A stretch of 59,927 nucleotides of DNA from Tersicoccus sp. Bi-70. Its GTDB lineage: Bacteria > Actinomycetota > Actinomycetes > Actinomycetales > Micrococcaceae. Shown here piece by piece: positions 16,242 to 24,209 of this stretch (position 1 is its first letter; every line of letters starts with the position of its first letter). The notes below the pieces were generated by a model. That model was given only the letters and a program-made list of their open reading frames with translations. It was not told the DNA's origin and searched no databases. Made by a program: the position numbers and the translations under genes. Location of the stretch: the NCBI RefSeq assembly GCF_001968825.1, contig NZ_MIEU01000013.1, forward strand, positions 1 through 59,927, read 5' to 3'.

Positions 16242-18170
16242 GTGTCGTCTTCGGTTTCCCCCCACTCCCCCTGGCCACTCACCGCCACGATCAGCCCCCG
16301 GGCCAGCGTCCGTATGGCCGCCGTCGACGCCGACGGCCAGATCCTCAACGCCTACACCGGACACCGGCGCACCGCCGGCGACGAGCCGGATCGGCCCTGG
16401 GCCGTCTACCTCGCTGGCCCCGACAGCCGCTACCGGCTGCTCTGCTTCGACCTGGACGCCAAGACGCCCGACGCCCGACACGCAGCTGCGCGTGACGCCG
16501 ACGTCCTCGCCGGCCTGCTGCACGACGCCGGCCTACCCGCGGTCGTGTGCGAATCCGGTCCCTCCGGCGGCCGCCACGTCTGGGCGGCCCTGGCCGAGAG
16601 CGTCGACGCCGACACCACCGCCACGCTCGCCCGCCTCGCCCGGCACCTGTGCCCCACTCTCGACCTCGCCCCCCTGACCAACCCGGCCACCGGGTGTGCG
16701 CGGCCCCCAGGAGCCCCGCACCGCGCCGGCGGCCACTCGGTCGTCCTCACCGGCAACGTCACCACGCTCACGGCTCCCACGGGCACCCGCGCCCAGGTCA
16801 TCCGCCTCGTTGAGAACGTCGCCCAGCTCGTCGACGACGCCGAACCGGCCCGGGCCGAGCTGACGCCTCACGCTCCCCTGCCCGTCGACGAGCACGCCCG
16901 CCTGTACCTGCCCGGGCCGCGCCGACCGCTGCCCGCCTTCGCCCAGACCGCCCTCGAGGAGGACGCCGCCGCCGGCGACGCCTCCGCCGTCCTCTGGCGG
17001 ATCCTCATCGGCGCCGCAGCCGCCCGCTGGCGGCACGCCGACATCGCCGCCCTGGCCGACACCTCCCCCGGCCTCGAGCACGTCCGCTCCACCCGCGACC
17101 GCGGTAACCGCCACCCACGCGGCCGCTACGAGGCCGCCGGCCTGCTCCGCCGCCAGTGGGACAAGGCCGTCCGCCACGTCGCCACCCGAGCCGGGCGCAC
17201 CGGCGAGGACCCGACCTTCGATCCCCGGGCCGACGCGATCGCCACCACCGTCCGGTCCCTGCAGGCCCGCGCGGCCGCCGCCGGGGGCCGCTGGACCACC
17301 GGCGGCGGCCCCGCTGATCGGCGGATCCTCGACGCACTCTCCGTCCTCACCCTGCAGGCCCTCAGCGCCGCCGTGGAGGCCGACACCCGCCGCCTGGCCC
17401 TGATGGCCGGTATCGGCCGCGAAACGGCCAGGACGGCACTGCTGCGCCTCTCCCAGGACGGGTGGATCGCCCAGGCCAAACCCGCCGAAGGACCCCACGG
17501 GGCTATCTGGACCATCGACCCCACCCAGGACATCCACAAGTTTCCAATTCAAGCCCGGTCACAAGCGGACCCGCGCCCCGCAGGGGCGGGGTCCGCTGAA
17601 CGATCCCTCCTGCTCACAACGCTCACCACGCGCCTCACCGCGGCCGCCCACGACCTGTTCACCCCCAGCCCCGGACTCGGCCACCTGGCCGGCAACCTCT
17701 ACGCCCACACCAGCCAATCGCCCCTCCCCCTGCTGGAGCTCGCAGACTTGACCGGAGCAACACCGCCCCAGGTCTCACGCGCTGTCGACGCCCTACAGGC
17801 CGCCGGAGTGCTGCTCGCCAGCGACGCCGGCTACCGCAGGCCCGCCAGCGACACCCGACGCGCCGCCGCCACCCGTGCCGGCATCACCGGCCGCCTCGCC
17901 GCCCGCACACGCCGCTACACCTCCGAACGCGCCCAGTGGGCCTGGTGGCAAGCCGAACACGCCTGGATGACCGCTCCACGACGGCTCGCACCCCACCGTC
18001 GGCCAGGACCCGGACAACTCACCCTGCTCCCCGACCCTGGGACCAACGCCTACGGCGCCTACCCACGCCGCAGCGACGGACGGGCCGACCACCACGCCGC
18101 TCGCCAACTACTCAACGAACGAGCCCAACCCAACCCCAATCGACGGCGCTCCGCGCCGCTGAGCGCCTGA
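16242..18170 (+). CDS. plasmid replication protein / primase (AEP-like)
   Basis: 642 residues from GTG. The N-terminal part carries archaeo-eukaryotic primase features: a FDLDA acidic pair near D70/D72 and a SGGRH motif near 109-112, then helical regions. Around 380-440 and again 480-560 there are winged-helix-like segments (MAGIGRETARTALLRLSQDGW; LTGATPPQVSRAVDALQAAGVL) that could bind an origin. Cys-poor, no helicase P-loop. It is best read as the replication initiator or primase of the plasmid; the origin probably lies in the repeat-rich DNA on either side. Confidence 0.7.
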   Translation: MSSSVSPHSPWPLTATISPRASVRMAAVDADGQILNAYTGHRRTAGDEPDRPWAVYLAGPDSRYRLLCFDLDAKTPDARHAAARDADVLAGLLHDAGLPAVVCESGPSGGRHVWAALAESVDADTTATLARLARHLCPTLDLAPLTNPATGCARPPGAPHRAGGHSVVLTGNVTTLTAPTGTRAQVIRLVENVAQLVDDAEPARAELTPHAPLPVDEHARLYLPGPRRPLPAFAQTALEEDAAAGDASAVLWRILIGAAAARWRHADIAALADTSPGLEHVRSTRDRGNRHPRGRYEAAGLLRRQWDKAVRHVATRAGRTGEDPTFDPRADAIATTVRSLQARAAAAGGRWTTGGGPADRRILDALSVLTLQALSAAVEADTRRLALMAGIGRETARTALLRLSQDGWIAQAKPAEGPHGAIWTIDPTQDIHKFPIQARSQADPRPAGAGSAERSLLLTTLTTRLTAAAHDLFTPSPGLGHLAGNLYAHTSQSPLPLLELADLTGATPPQVSRAVDALQAAGVLLASDAGYRRPASDTRRAAATRAGITGRLAARTRRYTSERAQWAWWQAEHAWMTAPRRLAPHRRPGPGQLTLLPDPGTNAYGAYPRRSDGRADHHAARQLLNERAQPNPNRRRSAPLSA

Positions 18171-18184
18171 CCGGAAGGACCTCG

Positions 18185-18400
18185 TTCCTGAACGCTCCAT
18201 CATCAGCCGTCCCTCGCTCCGCGCAAGCCCCTCCGCTGACGCTCCGGGGCCGTCTCCCCCAGGACTTCCCGCACGCGGTCGCTACGCTCCCTCACATCGC
18301 ACGGAAACTCCCTCCCCCACCGCCCTACGGGTTGCACTGCGCTCACTCCCGGCCGCTGTCTCCGACTATCAGGAACGAGGCCACCAACCGAACGATGAGG
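18185..18400 (+). repeat. degenerate fourth copy of the GC-rich leader repeat
   Basis: The tract CAAGCCCCTCCGCTGACGCT at about 18223 is nearly identical to the leader copy at 48846. Weaker matches in the same order follow (TCGCTCC..CTCACATCGC, then CCGCCCTACGGGTTG). It ends just before the redoxin gene, as the other copies end before genes. Confidence 0.55.
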
Positions 18401-18409
18401 GAGGACATC

Positions 18410-18643
18410 ATGATCACCGTCTACAGCAAGCCCGCCTGCATGCAATGCACCATGACCCAACGAGCCCTCGACCGCGCCGGCCTCACCTACGAAGTCATCG
18501 ACCTCACCCAGAACCCCGACGCCCTCACCTGGGTCACCGAAGACCTCGGCTACTCCCAAGCCCCCATCGTCGTCATCAACGACGACGACCACTGGTCCGG
18601 ATTCCAGCCCGACCACATCGCCCGCATCACCGCCAACGCTTGA
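18410..18643 (+). CDS. nrdH: NrdH-like glutaredoxin/redoxin
   Basis: 77 residues from ATG 18410 behind GGGAGG; the long frame upstream shadows the primase. The active site CMQC is at residues 10-13 after an ITVYSKP strand, and the SQAPIVVI cis-proline segment and WSGFQPD end match NrdH redoxins, which donate electrons to class Ib ribonucleotide reductase. No nrdEF is present, so it would serve the host enzyme or another disulfide target. The gene sits in the maintenance region right after the replication gene. Confidence 0.85.
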   Translation: MITVYSKPACMQCTMTQRALDRAGLTYEVIDLTQNPDALTWVTEDLGYSQAPIVVINDDDHWSGFQPDHIARITANA

Positions 18644-18656
18644 CCTGCGGTGACCT

Positions 18657-18670
18657 TAATAGTACTATTA
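18657..18670. repeat. TAATAGTACTATTA palindrome (iteron family)
   Basis: Perfect 14-bp palindrome between nrdH and a small gene. It holds AGTACTATTAG, related to CAGTACTAATAG at 19541 and 20836 and to CACTATTAG at 18831. AT-rich compared with its surroundings. Confidence 0.65.
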
Positions 18671-18699
18671 GAAGTAACACTACTACATGTGAGGCCGGC

Positions 18700-18825
18700 A
18701 TGACCCACCAATGCACCGCTGAATGCTGGGGCCACCCGCTGCGCGACGGCACCAAGAACAGCCCCGAACGCGAGCCGCTCGTCGCACGCGCCGCCGCCGA
18801 CGCCCGACGCAACAGCCACCACTAA
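18700..18825 (+). CDS. 41-residue Cys-containing small protein
   Basis: Starts MTHQCTAECWGHPL; two Cys spaced CxxxC with nearby His could bind a metal, but this is speculative. Preceded by the palindromic iteron and followed by an iteron-like triple TTAGAA tract. Short genes of this kind are common between plasmid maintenance genes. No family recognised. Confidence 0.4.
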   Translation: MTHQCTAECWGHPLRDGTKNSPEREPLVARAAADARRNSHH

Positions 18826-18830
18826 ATACC

Positions 18831-18857
18831 ACTATTAGAACCGTTAGAAGGGTTAGA
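18831..18857 (+). repeat. three tandem TTAGAA/TTAGAG units
   Basis: ATTAGAA, GTTAGAA and GTTAGAG follow each other at a spacing of 9-10 bases directly before the gene at 18861. Possible regulator binding array, related to the iterons nearby. Confidence 0.5.
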
Positions 18858-18860
18858 GAC

Positions 18861-19184
18861 ATGAGCACCTACGCCTGGACCATCGACACCGACCACCTCG
18901 CCGCCGAGGGCATCGACCCCATGACCGGCGACGCAACCGGCACCACCGGACCGAGCACCGCCCCCGACAACCTCCTTGACGCACTGAGAGCCGGTGCCGG
19001 CCACCACTTCACCCTCTACGACGACGACGCAATCCCTTACTACAGCGGCCGCGCGATCTACGCTCCCGACCAGGAAGGCACCGAAGACTTCCGTGTCGGC
19101 CCGCTGCGCGACTACGGCGCACCCAACGCCGGCTGCACCCTCATCAGCTGGACCGGCCACCCCGAGTGGGACAGCGAGTACTAA
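18861..19184 (+). CDS. acidic plasmid protein of unknown function
   Basis: 107 residues from ATG 18861; the longer frame starts earlier without a ribosome site. Asp/Glu/Gly/Thr-rich with ordered segments (YAWTIDTDHLA, HHFTLYDDDAIPYYSGRAIY, CTLISWTGHPEW). No signal or membrane segment. The pattern is familiar from small plasmid proteins of actinobacteria but I cannot name a family. Its stop lies 6 bases before a perfect 16-bp hairpin. Confidence 0.55.
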   Translation: MSTYAWTIDTDHLAAEGIDPMTGDATGTTGPSTAPDNLLDALRAGAGHHFTLYDDDAIPYYSGRAIYAPDQEGTEDFRVGPLRDYGAPNAGCTLISWTGHPEWDSEY

Positions 19185-19190
19185 CCCAAT

Positions 19191-19232
19191 GCTTCTATTG
19201 GGCCTAACGCCACTGCTAGGCCCAATAGAAGC
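19191..19232. terminator. 16-10-16 hairpin, first copy
   Basis: GCTTCTATTGGGCCTA (19191-19206) and its exact complement (19217-19232) flank the 10-base loop ACGCCACTGC. Just after a stop codon, so a terminator is likely, but the same design recurs at 19524 with a different stem. Confidence 0.7.
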
Positions 19233-19271
19233 AAAACCACCATTACCGTCAACACCACTAAAGGAGCCCTT

Positions 19272-19527
19272 ATGAGCATCATCGTCACCACCAGCCTGGC
19301 CGACCTGCCCGCCGGGCGATCGACTGATCCGCGTGGGGGAGCAGCACTACTGCGAACCCCGCGAAGTCATCGCGCCCCTGGCACCCCTCGAGCCCCGTCA
19401 CCCTCGAAGGCGTCCGGCTTCGCAGCCCCGACTCGGACATCCCGACCGAGTGGGTCCTCTACCCCTCAGGTCGACGGTCAGCTCATCGAACTCGACCGAC
19501 CCCGACCCCGACCCCGACACGCCGTAG
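19272..19527 (+). pseudogene. frameshifted small gene
   Basis: Begins with ATG and a good ribosome site (AAAGGAGCCC) as MSIIVTTSLADLPAG. The sensible protein then moves to another frame (LIRVGEQHYCEPREVIAPL), then to another (VTLEGVRLRSPDSDIPTEW). Three frames give protein-like text in order, so this looks like a ~85-residue gene broken by small indels, or one with sequencing errors. Function unknown. Confidence 0.45.
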
Positions 19528-19565
19528 GCATTCCCCCTAACAGTACTAATAGGGGGAATGCCTAC
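19524..19565. promoter_or_regulatory. 16-10-16 hairpin, second copy, upstream of parA
   Basis: GTAGGCATTCCCCCTA (19524-19539) and its exact complement (19550-19565) flank the loop ACAGTACTAA, which contains part of the iteron CAGTACTAATAG. It lies 31 bases before the parA start. It may be an operator, a parS-type centromere or a terminator. Confidence 0.65.
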
Positions 19566-19596
19566 AATGGCCCTAAGGCCATGAATGGAGGTAAGA

Positions 19597-20397
19597 ATGT
19601 CCGCTCGCGTGATCGCTCTGTGTAATCAGAAGGGTGGAGTCGGTAAGACCGTCACCACCTACCACCTGGCCCGCGCGGCCGTCCGCCGGGGACTGCGCGT
19701 CCTGGTCATCGACGCCGACCCGCAGGGCAACCTGACGGCCAGCGCCGCCGGCGACGACGTCGCTGCAGACGACATCGGTCTGGCCGACGTGCTCAGCTCC
19801 CGAGCACCCGAGACGTTGAGCGACGTCATCGTCCCCGGCATCTGGGACGGGTTGAGCGTCGTGCCCACCACCGGCATCGAACTGGCCGCCGTGCGGGATG
19901 AACTGATCACCGCCGGCGCCGGCCGAGAGATGCGGCTCCGGGAGGCCCTCGCACCGCTCCTGGCTGACTACGACCTGGTGTTGATCGACTGCGCACCCAG
20001 CCTCGACCAGCTGACCGTCAACGCGCTCACCGCCGCCGACGCCGTCCTGATCATCAGCCAGGCCAAGCTGTACAGCCTCAACGGACTCGACGCCCTGCTG
20101 ACCACCATCAGCAGCGTCCGCAGCTACTACAACGCCGACCTGCGCGTCGCCGGCATCATCGTCAACCTCTACAACCCGCGCACCATCAGCGCCCGCGGGT
20201 GGCTCGACGAGCTCACCACCGCTGCCCAAGGCCGGGGACTGAGCCTGTTCGAGCCGATCATGAACAACCGCGTCGTCATCGCCGACGCCAGCGAAGCCGC
20301 CCGCGGCCTGGACGAGTGGGGGAGCAGCGACGCCCGCGAGCTCGCCGACGTCTACGACGCCTACCTCACCGCGACCCTCGAAGGAGCGAACGCATGA
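19597..20397 (+). CDS. parA: ParA partition ATPase
   Basis: 266 residues from ATG 19597 with GGAGG 6 bases upstream; an in-frame ATG at 19585 would put that site inside the gene. Walker A KGGVGKT at 12-18, A' motif VLVIDADPQGN near 38-48, and Walker B-like DLVLIDCAPSL near 127-137. No N-terminal HTH, so it is a short, type Ib-like ParA. It overlaps its partner by 4 bases. It moves plasmid copies apart at division together with the DNA-binding partner. Confidence 0.95.
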   Translation: MSARVIALCNQKGGVGKTVTTYHLARAAVRRGLRVLVIDADPQGNLTASAAGDDVAADDIGLADVLSSRAPETLSDVIVPGIWDGLSVVPTTGIELAAVRDELITAGAGREMRLREALAPLLADYDLVLIDCAPSLDQLTVNALTAADAVLIISQAKLYSLNGLDALLTTISSVRSYYNADLRVAGIIVNLYNPRTISARGWLDELTTAAQGRGLSLFEPIMNNRVVIADASEAARGLDEWGSSDARELADVYDAYLTATLEGANA

Positions 20398-20804
20398 GCA
20401 CCGCCCGACCCGTCCACCGCAAGTCCAGCCTGCAGGGATCCAACCCCGTCGCCCCCAGCGTCCCTCCAACAACGGAACAGGCCCCGCCGGCCCTGGTCGC
20501 GGCGCCGCGGCTCACGGCCGCGACCTCAGCCGCGTCGACCACCGCCCCGGCGCAGCCGGTGGGGGAGGGGCGGAAGAAGCCCAAGCCGAAGGTCAGCTTC
20601 TACCAGGACCCCGAAGACACCGCGCGGATGCGCGGCGCACTCAAGCACACCCAGGTCGCCGAAGGGTCCCGGAGCCTCTCGGACTTCATCGACCGGGCCG
20701 TGATGGCCGAGGTCGAGCGCCTCGAGGCCCGCTACAACAACGGGGAACCCTTCGAGTCCGTCGCCGCCCGCGAGCTCCCGCAGGGCCGGCCGCTCGGATC
20801 CTGA
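20394..20804 (+). CDS. ParB-like centromere-binding protein (RHH type)
   Basis: 136 residues, ATGA overlap with parA. A disordered Pro/Ala/Thr-rich N-terminal half is followed by KPKVSFYQDPEDTARMRGAL and SLSDFIDRAVMAEVERLE, the strand-helix-helix pattern of plasmid partner proteins in actinobacteria. It would bind the iterons near parA and also repress the operon, as small RHH partners do (family knowledge). Ends NNGEPFESVAA, typical of this group. Confidence 0.8.
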   Translation: MSTARPVHRKSSLQGSNPVAPSVPPTTEQAPPALVAAPRLTAATSAASTTAPAQPVGEGRKKPKPKVSFYQDPEDTARMRGALKHTQVAEGSRSLSDFIDRAVMAEVERLEARYNNGEPFESVAARELPQGRPLGS

Positions 20805-20835
20805 GCCGAGCCAGAAATCACCCTAACGCTGGCAT

Positions 20836-20847
20836 CAGTACTAATAG
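20836..20847. repeat. CAGTACTAATAG iteron
   Basis: Identical 12-mer to 19541-19552, here 17 bases before the small gene at 20864. Likely a binding site of the partition or a related regulator. Confidence 0.6.
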
Positions 20848-20863
20848 TATTCTGGAGAGCCCG

Positions 20864-21067
20864 ATGAGTGAGACGCCCCTGATCGTCGAGCACGCCGACG
20901 CGGCCTACGAGGCGATCGGCGCCATCTGCCACGACGCGCCGGCGGCGGGCATGGTGCCCTATCGGTGCAGCAGCCCCGTTCGCCATCGCCGGCTTCCTCG
21001 TCGACACCCAGGGAGAGAAACCACCCGTCACCCAGCTGAGCTTTTCTACTCTGACCTCCAGCTTTAG
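20864..21067 (+). pseudogene. truncated small plasmid protein
   Basis: 67 residues from ATG 20864 with GGAG upstream. The start (DAAYEAIGAICHDAPAAG) is protein-like, but from about residue 32 it becomes Arg/His/Pro-rich text typical of a wrong frame and stops 14 bases before the restriction enzyme gene. I read it as a gene cut or shifted when the restriction-modification gene arrived. Confidence 0.4.
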
Positions 21068-21081
21068 AGCGTCAGGGCCGC

Positions 21082-23976
21082 GTGTACGTTGTGCCTGTGG
21101 AACAACTGGTAGACCGCGGCACGATCCGCACAGCCCTGGAAGAGTTCGGTCACGCCTGGGGCCAGCGCATCGACGGCTGGCGCGCCGACGGACAGGCCCA
21201 CACCGAGAAGTCCTTCGCCCAACAGTTCTGGTCCGACCTGCTGCGCACCTTCGGCGTCATCCCTGAACGCATCGACCTGTTCGAACGCAGCGCAGCGCGG
21301 GCCTCCACCGGCGGGGCCGGGTACATCGACTTCTTCTGGTCCGGCGTCGCCCTAGGAGAAGCCAAGTCCCTCGGCGCCGACCTCGACGCCGCTCACGACC
21401 AGGCCCTGGACTACCTTGCCGGCGGCTCCATCGGTCAGCATGAATGGCCCAAGTACGTGCTCGTCACCGACTTCGCCCGCATCCGCGTTCAGCGCCTGGG
21501 CGATGCCGGATGGGTTTGCGAGTTCGCCGTGCAGAAGTCCGCGGACCATGTGGACCAGCTGATGTTCCTCGCAGGCCGGGACACCGTCACGAAGGCCGAG
21601 GAGCAAGAAGCTTCCATCGCCGCCGCGCAGCTGATGGCCTCGATGTTCACCGCCCTGCTCGGAGACGAGGTCGATGTCCCCGTCGGGGAGGAAGCCCCCG
21701 AGGACGCCGAAGAAGAGGACTACCTGACCCAGCAGGCCTCGATCCTGCTCACCCGGCTGCTGTTCCTTCTCTACGGCGACGACGCCGGCCTCTGGGAGGC
21801 TGACCTGTTCCAGCGCTGGGTCGAATGGGACACCACCGCCGACAACCTCGGCCCTCAGCTGGACGCACTTTCCCGTGTGCTCAACACCCCGGAGAACCGC
21901 CGCCGCGGGGTGCCCGAGGCCCTGGCCCGGTTCCCGTACGTCAACGGCGGCATCTTCGATGGGATGGCCACCGCCGGGTTCCTCACCGAGGGCTTCCGCG
22001 CCGCCCTCGTAGCCGCTTGCCGGTTCCGGTGGACGCAGATCTCCCCAGCCGTGTTCGGGTCCATGTTCCAGCTCGTGAAGTCCAAGCAAGCCCGCCGCGG
22101 CGACGGGGAGCACTACACCTCCGAGGAGAACATCCTCAAGACCATCGGCCCGCTCTTCCTCGACGACTACCGGGCCCGGGCTGACCGGCTGATCCGCAAC
22201 AAGACCACCATCGGCCGGGAAATCATCGCCCTTATCGAAGAGATGGCTTCCAATATCTACGTCGACCCGGCCTGCGGGGCCGGCAACTTCCTGAACCTGG
22301 CCTACGCCAAGCTGCGCGAGATCGAGACGGACCTGCTGGCCGAACAGCGCCGCCGGTCCGGGTCCATCGATCTCTCCATGGACATCACCCTCGACCAGCG
22401 GATCCACATCGACCGGTTCTACGGAATTGAGATCAACTGGTGGCCGGCGAAAATCGCCGAGACTGCCATGTTCCTCGTGGATCACCAGGCCAACCGGCAG
22501 CTCGCCGCTGCCTTGGGCCAGGCCCCCGTGCGCCTGCCCATCACGATCACCGCCACGATCCACCATCACGACGCGCTCACCCTCAACTGGGCTGAGGCTC
22601 TACCCAAGCCGACCGGGCGCACATTCGTGTTCGGCAACCCACCCTTCCTGGGCGACCACACCCGCACTAAAGCCCAACTGGCCCTGATGCAGGCCGCCTG
22701 GGGCGGGGACAAGCAGCTCTCCCGCCTGGACTTCGTGACCGCCTGGCACGCCCTCACCCTGCGCCTACTGGCGGAGCGGGACGGGGAGTGGGCGTTCGTG
22801 ACCACGAACTCCATCGTCCAGGGCGACCAGCCTGCCCGCCTGTTCGCCCCGATCTTCGAAGCCGGCTGGCGCATCAAGTTCGCCCACCGGACCTTCCAGT
22901 GGGACTCCGAAGCCCCCGGCAAGGCCGCCGTGCACTGCGTCATCATCGGCTTCACCCGCGACCTCGCCGCTAAGCCCCGCCTCTTCGAGTACGCCCACGT
23001 TCGCGCAGAAGTCCACGAGGTGGCCGGGGTGAAGACGATCAACGGCTACCTCGTGGACGGCCCCAACGTCCTCGTGGACAAGCGCAGGACCCCGCTGGCC
23101 CCCGACCTGCCGGAAGTCATCTACGGGTCCAAGCCCACGGACGCCGGCAACCTCGTCGTCACCGCCGAGCAGTACGAGGCCGTCATGGCCGATCCCGGAA
23201 TGGCCGCGTACGTGCGTCCCTACGTCGGGGCGGTCGAACTGATCCGCGGCAAGAAACGCTGGTGCCTCTGGCTAGCCGACATGGACCCCGACGCACCTTC
23301 CCGCTCCCCCGAGCTCAAACGCCGACTCGAGGGCGTCGCCGACGAGCGAGCCAAGTCCAAGGCGGCCAGCACCCAGGACTGGGCACGCTTCCCCCATCTG
23401 TTCCGCCAGCGTGGCCTCGTCTCAGAAGTGCCGTTCGTCGGGATTCCCGAAGTCAGCAGCGAGGGGCGCGCCTACTTGCCCGTGGCCCACTTCGAACCCG
23501 ACGTCATCATCTCTAACAAGGTCTACGGAGCCGTGGACCCCGACGGCCTGGTGTTCGCCGTCGCCTCGTCCTCCATGTTCATCACCTGGATGAAGACCGT
23601 CGGGGGGCGAATGAAGTCCGACCTCTCGTTCTCCAGCACGATCACCTGGAACGGCTTCCCCCTCCCAGCCCTGACCGAGAAAGACCGTGCCGCCCTAGCC
23701 AAGGCCGGCCACAAGATCCTCGAGGCCCGCGCCCTTCACCCCGGGCGTTCCCTTGCCCAGCACTACGCACCCCTGGGCATGGACCCAGCCCTGGTCAAGG
23801 CCCACGACGGACTGGACGCAGTGACGGACAAGATCATGGGCGCGCCACGACGATGCCGGACGGAACTCGACCGACAGGAACTACTCTTCGCGCGTTATGC
23901 CGACCTCACTAGGCAAGAAGAACCCAACGAAGATGAAGCAAGTGCGGACTGCACAGACACAAGGCGTGACCACTGA
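21082..23976 (+). CDS. single-chain type IIL (MmeI-like) restriction-modification enzyme
   Basis: 964 residues from GTG 21082 (other GTGs follow at 21091 and 21097). The N-terminal nuclease has a D-(x)n-ExK site: YIDFFW D83, then GEAK E93/K95. A helical linker (~200-380) is followed by an adenine-N6 methyltransferase with DPACGAGNFL at ~395 and NPPF at ~519. A target-recognition part (~620-850) and a C-terminal helical tail complete the MmeI plan. One protein both modifies and cuts, with no partner gene. It may stabilise the plasmid and guard against phage. All catalytic residues are present, so it looks active. Confidence 0.9.
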   Translation: MYVVPVEQLVDRGTIRTALEEFGHAWGQRIDGWRADGQAHTEKSFAQQFWSDLLRTFGVIPERIDLFERSAARASTGGAGYIDFFWSGVALGEAKSLGADLDAAHDQALDYLAGGSIGQHEWPKYVLVTDFARIRVQRLGDAGWVCEFAVQKSADHVDQLMFLAGRDTVTKAEEQEASIAAAQLMASMFTALLGDEVDVPVGEEAPEDAEEEDYLTQQASILLTRLLFLLYGDDAGLWEADLFQRWVEWDTTADNLGPQLDALSRVLNTPENRRRGVPEALARFPYVNGGIFDGMATAGFLTEGFRAALVAACRFRWTQISPAVFGSMFQLVKSKQARRGDGEHYTSEENILKTIGPLFLDDYRARADRLIRNKTTIGREIIALIEEMASNIYVDPACGAGNFLNLAYAKLREIETDLLAEQRRRSGSIDLSMDITLDQRIHIDRFYGIEINWWPAKIAETAMFLVDHQANRQLAAALGQAPVRLPITITATIHHHDALTLNWAEALPKPTGRTFVFGNPPFLGDHTRTKAQLALMQAAWGGDKQLSRLDFVTAWHALTLRLLAERDGEWAFVTTNSIVQGDQPARLFAPIFEAGWRIKFAHRTFQWDSEAPGKAAVHCVIIGFTRDLAAKPRLFEYAHVRAEVHEVAGVKTINGYLVDGPNVLVDKRRTPLAPDLPEVIYGSKPTDAGNLVVTAEQYEAVMADPGMAAYVRPYVGAVELIRGKKRWCLWLADMDPDAPSRSPELKRRLEGVADERAKSKAASTQDWARFPHLFRQRGLVSEVPFVGIPEVSSEGRAYLPVAHFEPDVIISNKVYGAVDPDGLVFAVASSSMFITWMKTVGGRMKSDLSFSSTITWNGFPLPALTEKDRAALAKAGHKILEARALHPGRSLAQHYAPLGMDPALVKAHDGLDAVTDKIMGAPRRCRTELDRQELLFARYADLTRQEEPNEDEASADCTDTRRDH

Positions 23977-24205
23977 GTCTTGGCCCTTACCTGAGCTTCA
24001 CACTCGCCAAAGGTCAAGCGCGTGCCAGTTCCGCGGCGCCCGGATCGATTCGATAGAGAGTGCATGCCAGGTGGGGAAGAAGCCGGGAACGGCGGCGTCG
24101 GCACGGGCGAGGACAGGCGAGAGTGGTTTGTCATCTGGAGTCCGGGAGAGCTGAAGCCTTGTCCCGGGCATCAAAGCCGGGCTGTGGATGGTGTAGGGCT
24201 CGAAC
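23977..24205. other. intergenic segment with no gene seen
   Basis: 229 bases between the restriction enzyme and the opposing gene. I see no convincing frame. The right end carries a tRNA T-arm-like motif. Confidence 0.5.
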
Positions 24206-24209
24206 CTAC
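24181..24209 (-). other. tRNA 3'-end-like remnant (T-arm), possible attachment site
   Basis: On the minus strand GTAGG-TTCGAGC-CCTAC (24193-24209) is a perfect 5-bp T-stem with a consensus T-loop, followed by ACCATCC and A like an acceptor strand. The matching 5' half is absent and CCA does not follow. It overlaps the stop of the gene at 24206. Such 3' ends mark integration sites of mobile elements. Confidence 0.4.

Noticed and set aside
21352-22569. 405-residue minus-strand frame
   Set aside because: Shadow of the restriction-modification gene, a usual effect of high third-position GC.
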